Position numbers and translations under genes: made by a program. A DNA stretch of 64,000 nucleotides, taken from assembly GCA_004335835.1 (NCBI GenBank), contig RWJK01001652.1:1-64000 (forward strand), written 5' to 3'. Each line of letters opens with the position of its first letter. Position 1 is the stretch's first letter. This stretch comes from Scenedesmus sp. ARA3 (Eukaryota > Chlorophyta > Chlorophyceae > Sphaeropleales > Scenedesmaceae). A model generated the notes under the pieces. It saw only the letters and a program-made list of their open reading frames with translations, was not told where the DNA came from and did not search any database. Shown here in pieces: positions 55,201 to 64,000 of the stretch.

Positions 55201-57500
55201 AAGGGCCACAGAAGGCATCATGAACTCTGCCAGCAGCAGGGGCTGCTGCCATGCCCCATAAAGTGCACGCTGAAGCTTCTGCAGCAACATACTGCAGCGC
55301 AAGGCTCAGCAACGCTACTACTGCACCAACCAGCAAAAAAATAGGACACCAAGCAGTCAGTCACGAGCATGCGCAGCAAGCCTCACCTGTGTTGGAGCCG
55401 TACAGGATCAGCAGCGGCGTGCCGTGCGACGCCTCAGCCGCAGCAGCAGCGGCTGCAGGCGCGGCGTCATTCTGTGCAGCTGCAGGGGCGGCGCCCTTCT
55501 GTGCGGCTGCGGGCGCTGCTGCTCCTGCCTTTGCTGCTGCCACTTGGCTGCTGATGCTCTGCACATGCGCATGAGCACCACAGTACCACAGCCAGTGAGG
55601 CGTCAGCAGCGCATTCTCAACACTAACCCAGCCACACTGTGTTTGGACGCGCAGGATATGCTGCAAGTTTTCAAATTCCAGGTCATGCACTGTAGCCATG
55701 TCACAAGCTGCAAACATAACGCTCGCACCTACCTCCAGGACTGCGCCGCTCTCCTTGCGCTTCCAGATGCGCAGCGCCAGGTGGTGCGGGGTGGGCGCGG
55801 CACCACCGTCAGCCGTGCTGGGCAGCGGGCGTGCAAAGCCCTCCGGCACACGGAACCTAGTGGTTGTGATGATATTCAAGGCAGCAAGCGCAGGAGCAGG
55901 CGCGAGCGGTGTGTAAATGCTGGGGTGGGTTGGGTAGTGAGCCATGCTGGGCAGCGGGCGGGCAAAGCCCTCAGGCACGCGGAACCTGGCGGGCGGGTGC
56001 AGCATGAGGGCAACAGGTGCAGGCATGTAGCGTGTCCGGCTTGGGATGAGGCGGGCTCGTCAGGTGTTGCTGGTGATGGTGGCAGTCAGTTGAGGCGCTT
56101 GAATGTGGCGCTGGTGCCGTCTGATGATACGTGGACACAGCGCGTGCTGGCTGGCCGGATGTGAGTTGGCAGCAACAGCCGCGAATAAAACAAGGCAGGC
56201 GTCCCAGCAATGCCTTGCTTCATGCAGCTTCCTATTTGCAGGCATCCTTCTGCAGTTGGTTTGTTGCGTTTTTTGCATCAGTAATCAGCCAGTGCTGCAG
56301 CTCACTTGAAGCAGCGCAGCACCATGCACAGGAAGAGCTTGCCCTCCCACAGCGCAAACTGGCTGCCGATGCACGCGCGCACGCCAAAGCCCCACGGGTT
56401 GAACGCGTTGGGGTGGCGGCCACTGGCCTCCGCAGCACCTGGCCGCGCAGCAGCAGCAGCAGCAGCAGCAGCAGCGTGAGGGACATGATATCGCCAAATT
56501 AATGAAGCCAGGAAGCAGCACAGGCACCTTGCTTGCACAGAGCTGGACACATGCATGGGTTGACGTAATCTGTCTGCCCAGGCGCTTGCACCACCTTCAA
56601 CCTTCAAGCACATGGCATGAAGCGCTCCAGGCTACAGCGGTTGGTTCACCAAACAGCACGAGCTGATCACTCAAAACACTCAACTGCAGTACAGCGCATG
56701 GCTGGGTCAGCCGCACCTGGCATGAAGCGCTCAAGGCTACAGCGTTGCGGTCTCCAAACAACACCAGCTGGTCACTCAAAGTATCCTGTTTCACCAAAGC
56801 CGCACCTGGCATGAAGCGCTCGGGGTTGTAGGCGTTGGGGTCCCCGAAGCTGCCTCCCCACTGGTCCTCACGCCGCTGCAGCGCCACGTTGTTGATGTCC
56901 ACGCGCTGACCCTTGCGCACAAACCAGGTGCCTGCACAGGTGGCACAACAGCGCCAGCACATAGCAGCACAAAAACAAGGTATCAGCATCAGCTGATACG
57001 TCACAACATGCAGCATGTCCACGCGCTGACCCTTGCGCCACAAACCAGGTGCCTGCAAGGCAAGGTGTACAGCAGCACCGCGGCGCAACAATTTGCCTGA
57101 GCAGTCACCAGGCTGACAGATGTGTGACAAGGTCGTATGTGGCAGCAGCTGCTACAGGTGGCAGACAGGTCAACTGACCATCAAGTGTGGTGTCAGCATT
57201 CACAGTGGCTGTGCCTAATGCGGCCTGTCAGCTGTCAACAATGTACCCCGCAGCTCATCAGTCATAATTTGTGGCATGACAGACGCATAAGCACATGTTT
57301 TGGCTCACCCTTGAGTGTGGTGTCAGCATACACAGTGGCATGTATCTCGCAGCTTATTTGTCGCAAAATGTGGCAACACGAAGGCAGCTGCTGTTGCTCA
57401 CCCTTGAGTGTGGTGTCTGCGTACACGTCGCGCGTGACTGTGCCCACTGCGGGGTGCAGCCGCAGCGCCTCCCTGAAGCACGCCTCAAGGTACAACTGGT

Positions 57501-57532
<32 letters not shown>

Positions 57533-60500
57533 TGCAGCAGCACAGGCAGGCAGTTCACATACTCTGGCAATGTCGGAACACTCAACAATGATCAAGCAGC
57601 ACACGCGCTACCGCTGGTTCATCTGCCTGACCTTCCAGTGCTTGATGTGCACATCAGCATGTGCATTACGCGCAAAAGCGCGCTGGCCTGTCACGTGTGC
57701 AGCTCTCAGGCAAGCATGTAGCAGCTCGAACGGCGCCTGGCATCAGGGCTCTGGACACTTCAGGTAACGGACCGCTGGAAGATGCCAGCTAAAAGTTTTG
57801 TTGAACGTTTCCCCTGGGAAAGATAGCTCTGAAAACGGTGATTCAAGGCTAAAACATCACGCACCAGCTTGGGCACGTCGTCAGCTCGTGGCTCGCAGCG
57901 CTCCCCCAGCACTGTGCTGATCTCCGCCAGCGCCTTGGCCTCCACCTCGGGGTGGGTGGAGATGTAGTACAGCGCCCACGCCAGCGTAGCAGCAGTGGTC
58001 TCGTGGCCTGCAGCACAGCACAGATGGACAAGCATCGCGGGACTTCAGGACATCATCGTGTGCGTTGTTAACATGTGAATGAGGTGCAGGCAGAGCTGTT
58101 ACATGTGATGGTAGCGCCGCTTCCTTTGTGTTACTCCGCAGCCGCATAATGTTTTGCTGCTCAGATGCCAACACTACCACGCAGCAAACCACAAAAGACA
58201 ACAAGCTGCACATCACGCCTGGCAACACACGTCTGCCGCTGCGTGCGGCACCGCATCTGCTGCTGCAGTGTTTCCCAGCCACGCACCGGCGATCATGAGG
58301 TTCATGACCTGGCCGTAAATGTTCTGCAGCCGCACGTAGTCCCCGGTGGAGGGGCTCACGTCGTTCAGCATGGCACTCAGCACAGACTGGGGGCCGCCAA
58401 TCTCGCCCTGCAACGGTTAAGCAAGTGTATTGGAGCAACAGAGGTGTCTAGAGCGCAACAAACAAGACCGCTGCCTTGCAGTGATATTCTTGTCGAGCAA
58501 GTGTGTATGCAAAGCAGTGCTGTTGGTTGTGTGTTTGAAAATGCAGCAGTAGGCTTGCCAGCAGCGCAGCCATGGCGACAACAGCACGTCTGCCTGCCGC
58601 AGGGACGGCACAGCACAGGGCTGTGCGCAGCACCAACATCCACCACACAACTGCAAGATCAGCAGCTGAACAACCAGATTATTTGGTGTGCCGACTAATC
58701 ACCTTGCGTGTGCGCTCCAGCAGCTCGCTGACCACGTCGTGGCTGGCCTGCAGCGCAGATGCCTTCTTCTTGGCCAGAGCAGCAGCGCCATCAAAGAAGG
58801 GGTTCCACGCCGCCAGGGAGCCAAACTCGGACTCAACGGTGGCCCTGGTGGTGCGGGTGGCAGCGGCAGGATGCTATGTGAGGGGGCAAACACACACACA
58901 CACATGTGAACACACATGTGACTTCAGGTAACATGTTCAACAGGAAGACCATGCAGCATGTGTTTCCTGCAGCGTGCACAGCCACACGTCAGTGCATGCG
59001 GCAATTGAGAAACTTGATGATCAGGTGCGGCCTGGTACCATAAGACAGGAGTCCAGCTGAGAGGATTGCTGGCTGCACAGCTGCCCAGCGCCGACTCCAG
59101 GCAGCATCTCCAGATCAAGCCGAAAGCAAAACCAATAAAAAACCGGCCACATTGCCGCACACGCAGCAGCTCACCTGCCCAGCGCCGACTTGAGGCAGAA
59201 ACGGAAGGCGTCGATGAACTTGTGCAGCGGCTGGCCCGCAGCCTTGGCCTCCACGTTGCCCATGTCCTGGCGCAGCAGCAGCAGCAGCAGCAGCACTTAC
59301 AATCGGCAGTTGCGCCAGCAGCAGCAGGCCGTGATGCATGCATGCACACCACCTGCATGCATGCACCCCAAGTGTCACTGTAAATACCCATGAGCAGCAG
59401 CAGCAGCAGCAGCGCCAGCCCAGCCGTCTCACCATGCCCATGGCCGCCTTGACCACCGCGTCAGCCGTCATGCATGTCAGCCAGTCGCTGACGCCCTCAA
59501 TGGTGCCGCCCTGAGGCATCTGCGCCCACGCCGCCACAAAGCTGCGCGTCTTGTCCAGCAGCACCTGCCAGCAGCAGCAGTAGCGGCAGTAGCAGGGGCA
59601 AGGGCCATGGGCACATGCACATGTTGACTGCGCGTGGGAACTGTGCCACGCATTGGGCGCATCACAAACTAGCAGCGTCAGAGCTCGCAGAGAGCAAGCC
59701 GAGCTGTACCATACAGCACAACGGCGTGCACGGATACACTCAGCACTGTGCTATGCGTTTGCACCGGCGTGCACACTCCACTTCTTGTCTTGTGCTCACC
59801 CCAAAGTAGTTCTTGATGCGTATCTGGTTGAAGGCGCGTGGCAGCAGGCCGTGTGCCACCTGCCAGTCCTTGTCCAGGGTGCTGCTGGTGAACAGGCCGT
59901 TGCCTGGCAGCAGCAGCAGCAGCAGCAGCACAAAGAACGTGTCACGCCGAGGTGATGTTTTCGCTGCTTCAGCTCAAACTCTTGTACATACAGGCCCATG
60001 AGTGGCCGCAGGACATGCGGTGCTGGTGCACAGAAAGCCCCCCAGCACGGCACGGCGCCCAGACATCAGCAAACACTCACAGACCAAGCAAGAGCCTGCA
60101 CCATTGCACTGATGAGCTGCAGCAGCACGGCTGCTGATGCTGGCTGGTCACTGCCTGCTGCTGCCTGTAATCCACCACCGGAATGCTGCTGCATGCCCAT
60201 CCCCATCGCTGCTGCCGCTGCCGCTGCTGCTGCTGCCGCTGCCGTGTCGAGCAGTCGCCCTCACCTGCCACCGCCTGCAGGCTCCGCTCAGCCTTCCTGC
60301 GGCCCCACAGCTGCACACAGACAGCAGCAAGCAGCAGGAGGTATTAGCATGAGGCACAGCCCCAGTGAGTGCCCACATGCAGGCTGTGCTGCTGGCATGT
60401 TGCAGCGATCATTGCTTCTGCACGCCTCATCTGTGCCGCTAGCAAAACAGGTTCGTAATTTGATAAAAAATGTGTGGTGTCCTGGTTGCGTTATAACATA

Positions 60501-62485
60501 GTTCAAAACCAATCAATAGTCACCTTTGGAAAATCCTCCTGGCGCGCCAGCAGCTCTGCCACCACCTCAGGGTCACACGTGGCAACAGCATAGTCCAGCA
60601 GGCCGGGCTGCACGTCCTGCAAAAACAAAGTGACCACAGCAGAGTGAAGACATTGCAGCGGCAGAAGAGGGCCACCAGGAAAAGGGTCGGGGCTGACAGC
60701 GCAGAGCAGCATGCCATGATCACTCTGCAGGTGCTGGCTGCATGCCTTGGCAAGAGGCATTTGCAGGCACTGCAGGCAGAGTGTGGAGCTGTGACGGCAC
60801 TGCACATGAACTCAGCCTATCAGGCTGACAAGAGTTCAAAAAAAATTGCGCCTCAAGAGTGTGCCAGCTGCGCCCGTGACCCTGCCCTGCCCAGTGAGCT
60901 GCGTCCTGCCAAGTGCTGCCAGCACCACCAGCACTGAGCTGCTCCCTCCTAGCATGCTGCTGCTGCTGCTGCTGCTGGCATCTGTATACTGCCCGCGGCC
61001 CACCTCGAGCACCTCCCCTTCAGGCCCATTTGAGCCCGGCAGCAGCAACAGCACTGTGCAGCGCTATGTTCACCTTCTGCTGCTGCTGCTGCTGCTGGCA
61101 TCCATGCAGTGAGCTCACCTTGAGCACCTCCCCATCAGGCCCACCCGAGTGTGGCAGCACGATGAGCACCGTGTCGCCCCACACAGCACGCTTCTCAGGC
61201 GCAAACACGTTGGCCGCAAAGTTGTATGCGGGGTGACCCCGCCCGCCCTGCTTGTACAGCAGGAAGCTGCCTACCAGTGGCAGCGGCTTGGGCCCTGGTC
61301 AAACGCGGTCAACCACAGCATAACATGTTACTACTTGTCACTTTGTGCTGTCATATTTCATCATGCGCTGCCGCCCAGCACTGGAGTCCAAAGAGATGCT
61401 GCGCAAAGGCTGCATGCAGCATCGTGCATGGTCCGTCAAACTTTTCCAAGCTACGGTCAAGCAGATAATATTACCTGCAGGAATAGGCAGCAGCTTTGGG
61501 GCCTGCTGTGCTGTGCTGCTGAGCGGCTGGCTGTCTGCAGTGGCCAGCAGCAGCAGCACGCCTGACACGCGCAGCGCGGGGCTGGCCAGGGCTGCTGCCA
61601 GCTCAGCTGAGCTGCTCAACTCAGGCCTGCCCTCAGCCTGAGGAAGCATAGACACACATGCAGCAGCAGCAGCAGCAGCAGCAGCAGAGCTCAGTCGGAT
61701 GGGGTGGAGTGTTGAACAGAAAGAAGCACATGCCTGTGGAGGTTGTCTGATGAAGTTTTAGTGGTCATCCAGGAAAGGCAGTCTTGCAGGTGTCAGGGGT
61801 GGGGCAAGGATGTTTGCAGTCGGTTGCAGCGGTTGGCTGGTGCAGGCGAGACAGCTGCACATGGGATGCATGTGACAGCAATACATCATGAAAGTAGGTG
61901 GCCACTGCACCCAAACGGCTGCAAAAACCTTTGAAGCAGCAGGCGTGGTGGTGGTGGGCACCACACTGCTGCTAATTAGGCAAACCCTGACAAGCAGGTG
62001 CTGCAGGTGCTGCTGCAAACTGGTGCTGTTATGGACTGTAAGGAGAGCAGTTGAAGCAAGCTTACTAAAGGCCACACATGCATCACTCTTGAGCAATGGT
62101 TTGGCCATACAGTAGCGAACACAGCAAGCAAAGCAAGCAGCAGCTGATGCATGACAGGTGAGTGGGTAGTGACTCTGCTGCTGCATGCTACTGCTCCAAG
62201 GCACTATCGCTAGTGCCTCATGCCTGCCTCCCGCAGCCACCAACACACCTGCTCAACGAACAGCCTGCAATCTTCTATGTGCAGCTTTTCCTCCACTTGG
62301 CCCTTCAGCTCGTCGATGCTTTCGCACTTGCCCAGGTGGATGCCATTTTTGCTGCCATCCAGGAACACCACCACCCCTTGCTCACACGTAATCTTGTTTG
62401 TGTACACATATGCAGCTGCTCCTGCTGCCGTGGCAGCAAGAGCTGCACCGGCCAGCAGGCCGGTCTTGCCTTCAGGTAGTTGCAT
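49238..62485 (-). CDS. self-sufficient cytochrome P450 fused to P450 reductase (CYP102/CYP505-like), membrane-anchored
   Basis: Twenty-six exons on the minus strand: 62485-62249, 61637-61475, 61294-61119, 60616-60524, 60310-60265, 59903-59800, 59564-59433, 59266-59175, 58844-58703, 58407-58287, 58007-57865, 57495-57402, 56931-56806, 56438-56306, 55856-55733, 55558-55387, 55013-54792, 54614-54496, 54313-54160, 53991-53867, 53547-53373, 52514-52276, 51923-51820, 51511-51285, 50791-50583, 49468-49238. All phases agree; 1300 residues. Residues 8-28 look like a membrane anchor and 29-130 are an extra N-terminal domain. The P450 part has AGHETT (435-440), EALR (492-495), NPERF (550-554) and the heme loop FGVRACIG with Cys579. 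An Ala/Gln linker leads to the FMN motif YGSNTG (695-700), FAD motif RYYSISSSP (1079-1087), NADPH motif GTGVAPMMGF (1155-1164) and CGDARRMAPDV (1251). It ends DVWAG as in P450 BM3. Such fusions hydroxylate fatty acids or similar substrates with NADPH and O2. Confidence 0.93.
49540..49800 (-). repeat. three intronic copies of P450 exon 26 start, one fused to exon 25 sequence
   Basis: The exon 26 start (codons for VYVQDLILQQG with acceptor CTGCAG) recurs at 49540-49590 and 49653-49703. A third copy at 49766-49793 keeps LILQQG but is joined directly to exon 25-like codons (AELEGY). Spacing is about 105-115 bases with shared filler (TAGTCTGTGTCTGTATGTCTG). Confidence 0.92.
49920..50462 (-). repeat. 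three intronic copies of P450 exon 25 end with donor
   Basis: The exon 25 end (codons for GVLAGLHVAFSREPGASK, donor AAG|GTGAGC; exon at 50583-50665) recurs at 50356-50462, 50149-50240 and 49920-50015. Spacing is about 215-230 bases with shared filler (CTGCAGCAGCCG and CATTCAAC). The amino-acid reading is largely kept in all copies. Confidence 0.93.
50876..51163 (-). repeat. three intronic copies of P450 exon 25 start with acceptor
   Basis: The exon 25 start (acceptor TGTGCAG, codons for GTGVAPMMGFLQER; exon at 50745-50791) recurs at 50876-50932, 50986-51044 and, diverged, 51112-51163. All lie before the true exon in transcription order, so each offers an earlier decoy acceptor. Confidence 0.93.
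51645..51685 (-). repeat. intronic partial copy of P450 exon 24 start
   Basis: GAGAGCTGCTGATGGAGGCA recalls GGGGAGCTGCTGATGGAGTA of exon 24 (51489-51508). The SISSS reading is kept on the minus strand. The acceptor part is lost. Confidence 0.55.
52105..52165 (-). repeat. intronic copy of P450 exon 22 end with donor
   Basis: The codons for LATEEGYKE at the exon 22 end (52276-52310) recur at 52108-52140, ending AGG|GTGAGC where the exon ends AAG|GTGCGG. Confidence 0.85.
52600..53162 (-). repeat. five intronic copies of P450 exon 22 start with acceptor
   Basis: The exon 22 start (acceptor CTGCAG, codons for GSERVQWRANIEGGSGSA; exon at 52460-52514) recurs at about 52604-52639, 52719-52771, 52849-52906, 52983-53040 and 53105-53161. 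Four keep WRANI; the most diverged is the first. Spacing is about 130 bases with shared filler (AAGCAGAGAGC, CATGTTAGTGAGGCA types). Confidence 0.95.
53606..53656 (-). repeat. intronic copy of P450 exon 21 start with acceptor
   Basis: The codons for VLENRELQGPGASRS with acceptor CTGCAG (exon at 53500-53547) recur here. Two synonymous changes and no amino-acid change are seen in the first 15 codons. Both copies are preceded by a (CTG)n run on the minus strand. Confidence 0.93.
55941..55990 (-). repeat. intronic copy of P450 exon 15 start with acceptor
   Basis: The acceptor GCCAG|GTTCCGCGTGCC and codons for FRVPEGFARPLPS repeat the exon 15 start (55812-55856), about 128 bases before the true exon. 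Confidence 0.9.
56607..56760 (-). repeat. two intronic copies of P450 exon 13 end
   Basis: The exon 13 end (codons for ERFMPG; exon at 56797-56830) recurs at 56711-56760 with the same CAG|GTGCGGC donor and at 56607-56655 with a weaker one. Confidence 0.85.
57015..57060 (-). repeat. intronic copy of P450 exon 13 start
   Basis: The exon 13 start (codons for GTWFVRKGQRVD with acceptor TGCAG; exon at 56891-56931) recurs with one extra base, at an offset of about 121 bases. Confidence 0.85.
57180..57340 (-). repeat. two intronic copies of P450 exon 12 end
   Basis: The exon 12 end (codons for VYADTTLKG and donor GGGTGAGC; exon at 57402-57430) recurs at 57303-57340 with its donor and at 57180-57210 without a clear donor. 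Confidence 0.88.
60991..61060 (-). repeat. intronic copy of P450 exon 3 end
   Basis: The exon 3 end (codons for GPDGEVL; exon at 61119-61170) recurs at an offset of about 120 bases, with its (CTG)n neighbour also repeated (60958-60975 and 61079-61096). The copy has lost the clean donor. Confidence 0.85.
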
Positions 62486-63548
62486 ATCTAAACGCTAGCA
62501 CACTGTCTGGGATCCTGTTGCTGCTGTAGGATCCCGCTCAATGGGCGAGTGAGGAGCTCGGTCCGTCGATGTGATGATGCCAACGGGTCGCACACCTCAC
62601 GGGGCAGCAGACACCCAGTCCAGTCACTTCCCTGCGGTGTGATTTGCTGCAAGTTTGCTGCGAACTCTTGAAACGTGGCGCATATTCCTCGAAGAGACTA
62701 ACTAGTATTTTCGGCGCCATCGGCGATCACACCTCCCCGTGGTCTCGCGTGAGCATGCCGCAACTTCCAACCTGAAGATTATGTCATCTGGTTCTGCCAG
62801 ACGCTGCCGTTTTCGCACGCACACCAACTTTTTGAATATTGCAATAACCCACAGTTCTACTTTCGCAGCGGACGCGTGCAGACCAGGGCCGTGCAGTGCA
62901 GAACTCGCGCTCTCAGCGTACACCACGATGCCTGTGCAGCAGCTGCTGGCAGGATGCAGGCCAGGGGCTGCGTCTGTCGCGGCATGTGCTTTGCCACACA
63001 CTAAAAAACAGTGATCTTGCTTTTCACCAAGCTTGCTTGACAAAAAGGCTCAACAAGCAGCTGTGAATTACCCCACGTGTCGCATTGCATCCCGTCTGGC
63101 AGTAGATCAGACACACTCATGCTGCTTTGGACATAATACCACAGATCACAACCTATCACCTGCTAGCTATGTATTGTGCACAACAGGCAGACCTCCAAGG
63201 TGCAGCTGCCTGAGCCTGTGCTGTGCCTCTGACTCTTGCAGCCACTGGCAGTTGCACTGGCTATGAGACCAGCCAGGCTCCATGAACTGCACCCTGCTCA
63301 CAGCCCAATGCACGCCTGGGCAAGGCATCCTGCAGCCGCCATACAAACCACTGGCGCGACTTTCTGCAGCCGAAACCTTAGAATCCTGAGAGCTGTACTA
63401 AATACCTATTCTAGACGGTGCCGCACCGTCAAAGCATAATGCCGGCTCTATGACGCTGTGCTGGTGTCGGTGAAAATTGCACAGCGTAGTCCAATGATGA
63501 AACCCAATAGGCGCTGCTGGAGCTGCTGCAGCCTGCACTCCGCGGCGT
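62486..63548. promoter_or_regulatory. P450 fusion promoter region and AAA-gene 3' flank
   Basis: About 1.06 kb between the P450 start codon (62485) and the stop of the upstream AAA ATPase gene (63549-63551), both on the minus strand. A short GC-rich palindrome-like GGATCC pair lies at 62510-62536. Open frames at 62702-63043 have no recognisable content. Confidence 0.4.
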
Positions 63549-64000
63549 TCACTGCTGGGCGCCGGTCCATGCCAGCAGCTGTGCCCTGCGCTGTGGCGGG
63601 ACTGACGGCGTCACTTTGAGGAAGGCCGCCTCAAAGTCGCGCATGCAGATCGCTCGCCGCGCACGCTGCAGGACACAAGCAGGAGGGCACACCACGGCCG
63701 TCAATGCAGTGCGATGGTCATGCCAAGACCAGCAGAAGCATGGGTTTGCAGTGCAATGAAGTTTACGCTGAGTTGTGCATTGTGCTGGGTTTGGGTGGCA
63801 GCAGGGTGCAGGAATGCACTCTGTGAGATGTAGGCGCTACGAATACATCATCATCATCATGTTACCCATCAAGCCATAGTGCTATGAATACATCCCGCAA
63901 CAAACGCCATGAGCTACCAGCCCCACAGCTGCTCACCTCCTGCAGTGGGCGCATGGCTGCCTCAGTGCACAGCTGCAGCAGGTCGCTGCAGCTGAAGCCT
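63549..64000 (-). CDS. AAA ATPase C-terminus (spastin/katanin/fidgetin-like), partial
   Basis: Two exons are visible: 64000-63937 (continues past the window) and 63665-63549 (stop TGA), joined in phase 0. The first reads GFSCSDLLQLCTEAAMRPLQE, the conserved GxSGxDLxxLCxxAAxxPxRE segment in the C-terminal lid of meiotic-clade AAA ATPases. The second reads ICMRDFEAAFLKVTPSV, the helix-end motif of the same clade, and ends LLAWTGAQQ. Family members sever microtubules or remodel membranes with ATP. The Walker motifs lie outside the window, so the exact subfamily is open. Confidence 0.8.

Noticed and set aside
62702..63043. Open frames of about 110 codons upstream of the P450 start
   Set aside because: No ATG-supported model, motif or splice partner; best read as promoter and 3' flank.

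Overview
This window looks like nuclear DNA of a green alga (Chlorophyta), most likely near Chlamydomonadales/Sphaeropleales. That placement is inference. It rests on small multi-exon genes with clean GT-AG introns, a plastid-type bifunctional HisHF gene with a transit-like N-terminus, TGTAA poly(A) signals shortly after several stop codons, and heavy CTG/CAG microsatellites that encode Gln, Ala and Ser runs in exons. No tRNA, rRNA, CRISPR array, prophage or transposase gene was found. There is one 24-base assembly gap (46083-46106).

Layout. 0.5-1.4 kb (-): small coiled-coil protein. 1.4-2.4 kb (+): secreted Cys-rich protein. 3.7-10.1 kb (-): nine-exon nucleolar RNA-binding protein of the RBM28/Nop4 type. 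11.0-15.6 kb (+): a 1289-residue Gln/Ala-rich protein. 17.7-21.8 kb (+): Mediator subunit 20. 23.2-27.7 kb (+): secreted pectate-lyase-like beta-helix protein. 29.6-32.6 kb (+): PIG-C, a GPI-anchor subunit. 33.6-36.2 kb (-): an unrecognised alpha-helical-repeat protein. 36.4-37.3 and 38.4-39.4 kb (+): a tandem pair of unknown paralogs. 40.7-42.1 kb (-): an ANKRD39-like ankyrin protein. 42.5-47.8 kb (+): imidazole glycerol phosphate synthase of histidine synthesis. 49.2-62.5 kb (-): a 26-exon, 1300-residue self-sufficient cytochrome P450 fused to a P450 reductase, with a putative N-terminal membrane anchor. 63.5-64.0 kb (-): the C-terminus of an AAA ATPase. The genes do not form a common pathway. 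Several neighbours are divergent and probably share promoter regions.

The most unusual content is not a gene. Across nearly every multi-exon gene, introns and 3' flanks carry extra, usually direct, copies of the adjoining exon edge together with its splice site (called splice-junction echoes here). I count roughly 40 of them. Examples are three extra copies of the MED20 exon 6 end at about 242-base spacing, five copies of the P450 exon 22 start, three of exon 25's start, three of exon 25's end and three of exon 26's start. In four echo sets aligned by hand (MED20 exon 6, RBM28 exon 8, HisHF exon 6, P450 exon 21) nearly all base differences are synonymous (18 synonymous against 2 non-synonymous, leaving out copy edges). 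The splicing machinery must ignore dozens of decoy sites. In addition, (CTG)n microsatellites sit immediately before many 3' splice sites, always reading CTG in the sense of transcription.

Exon boundaries were placed by hand from reading frame, GT-AG sites and family similarity. For most genes the exon lengths sum to an exact multiple of three and phases match at every junction. PIG-C has one short exon unresolved.
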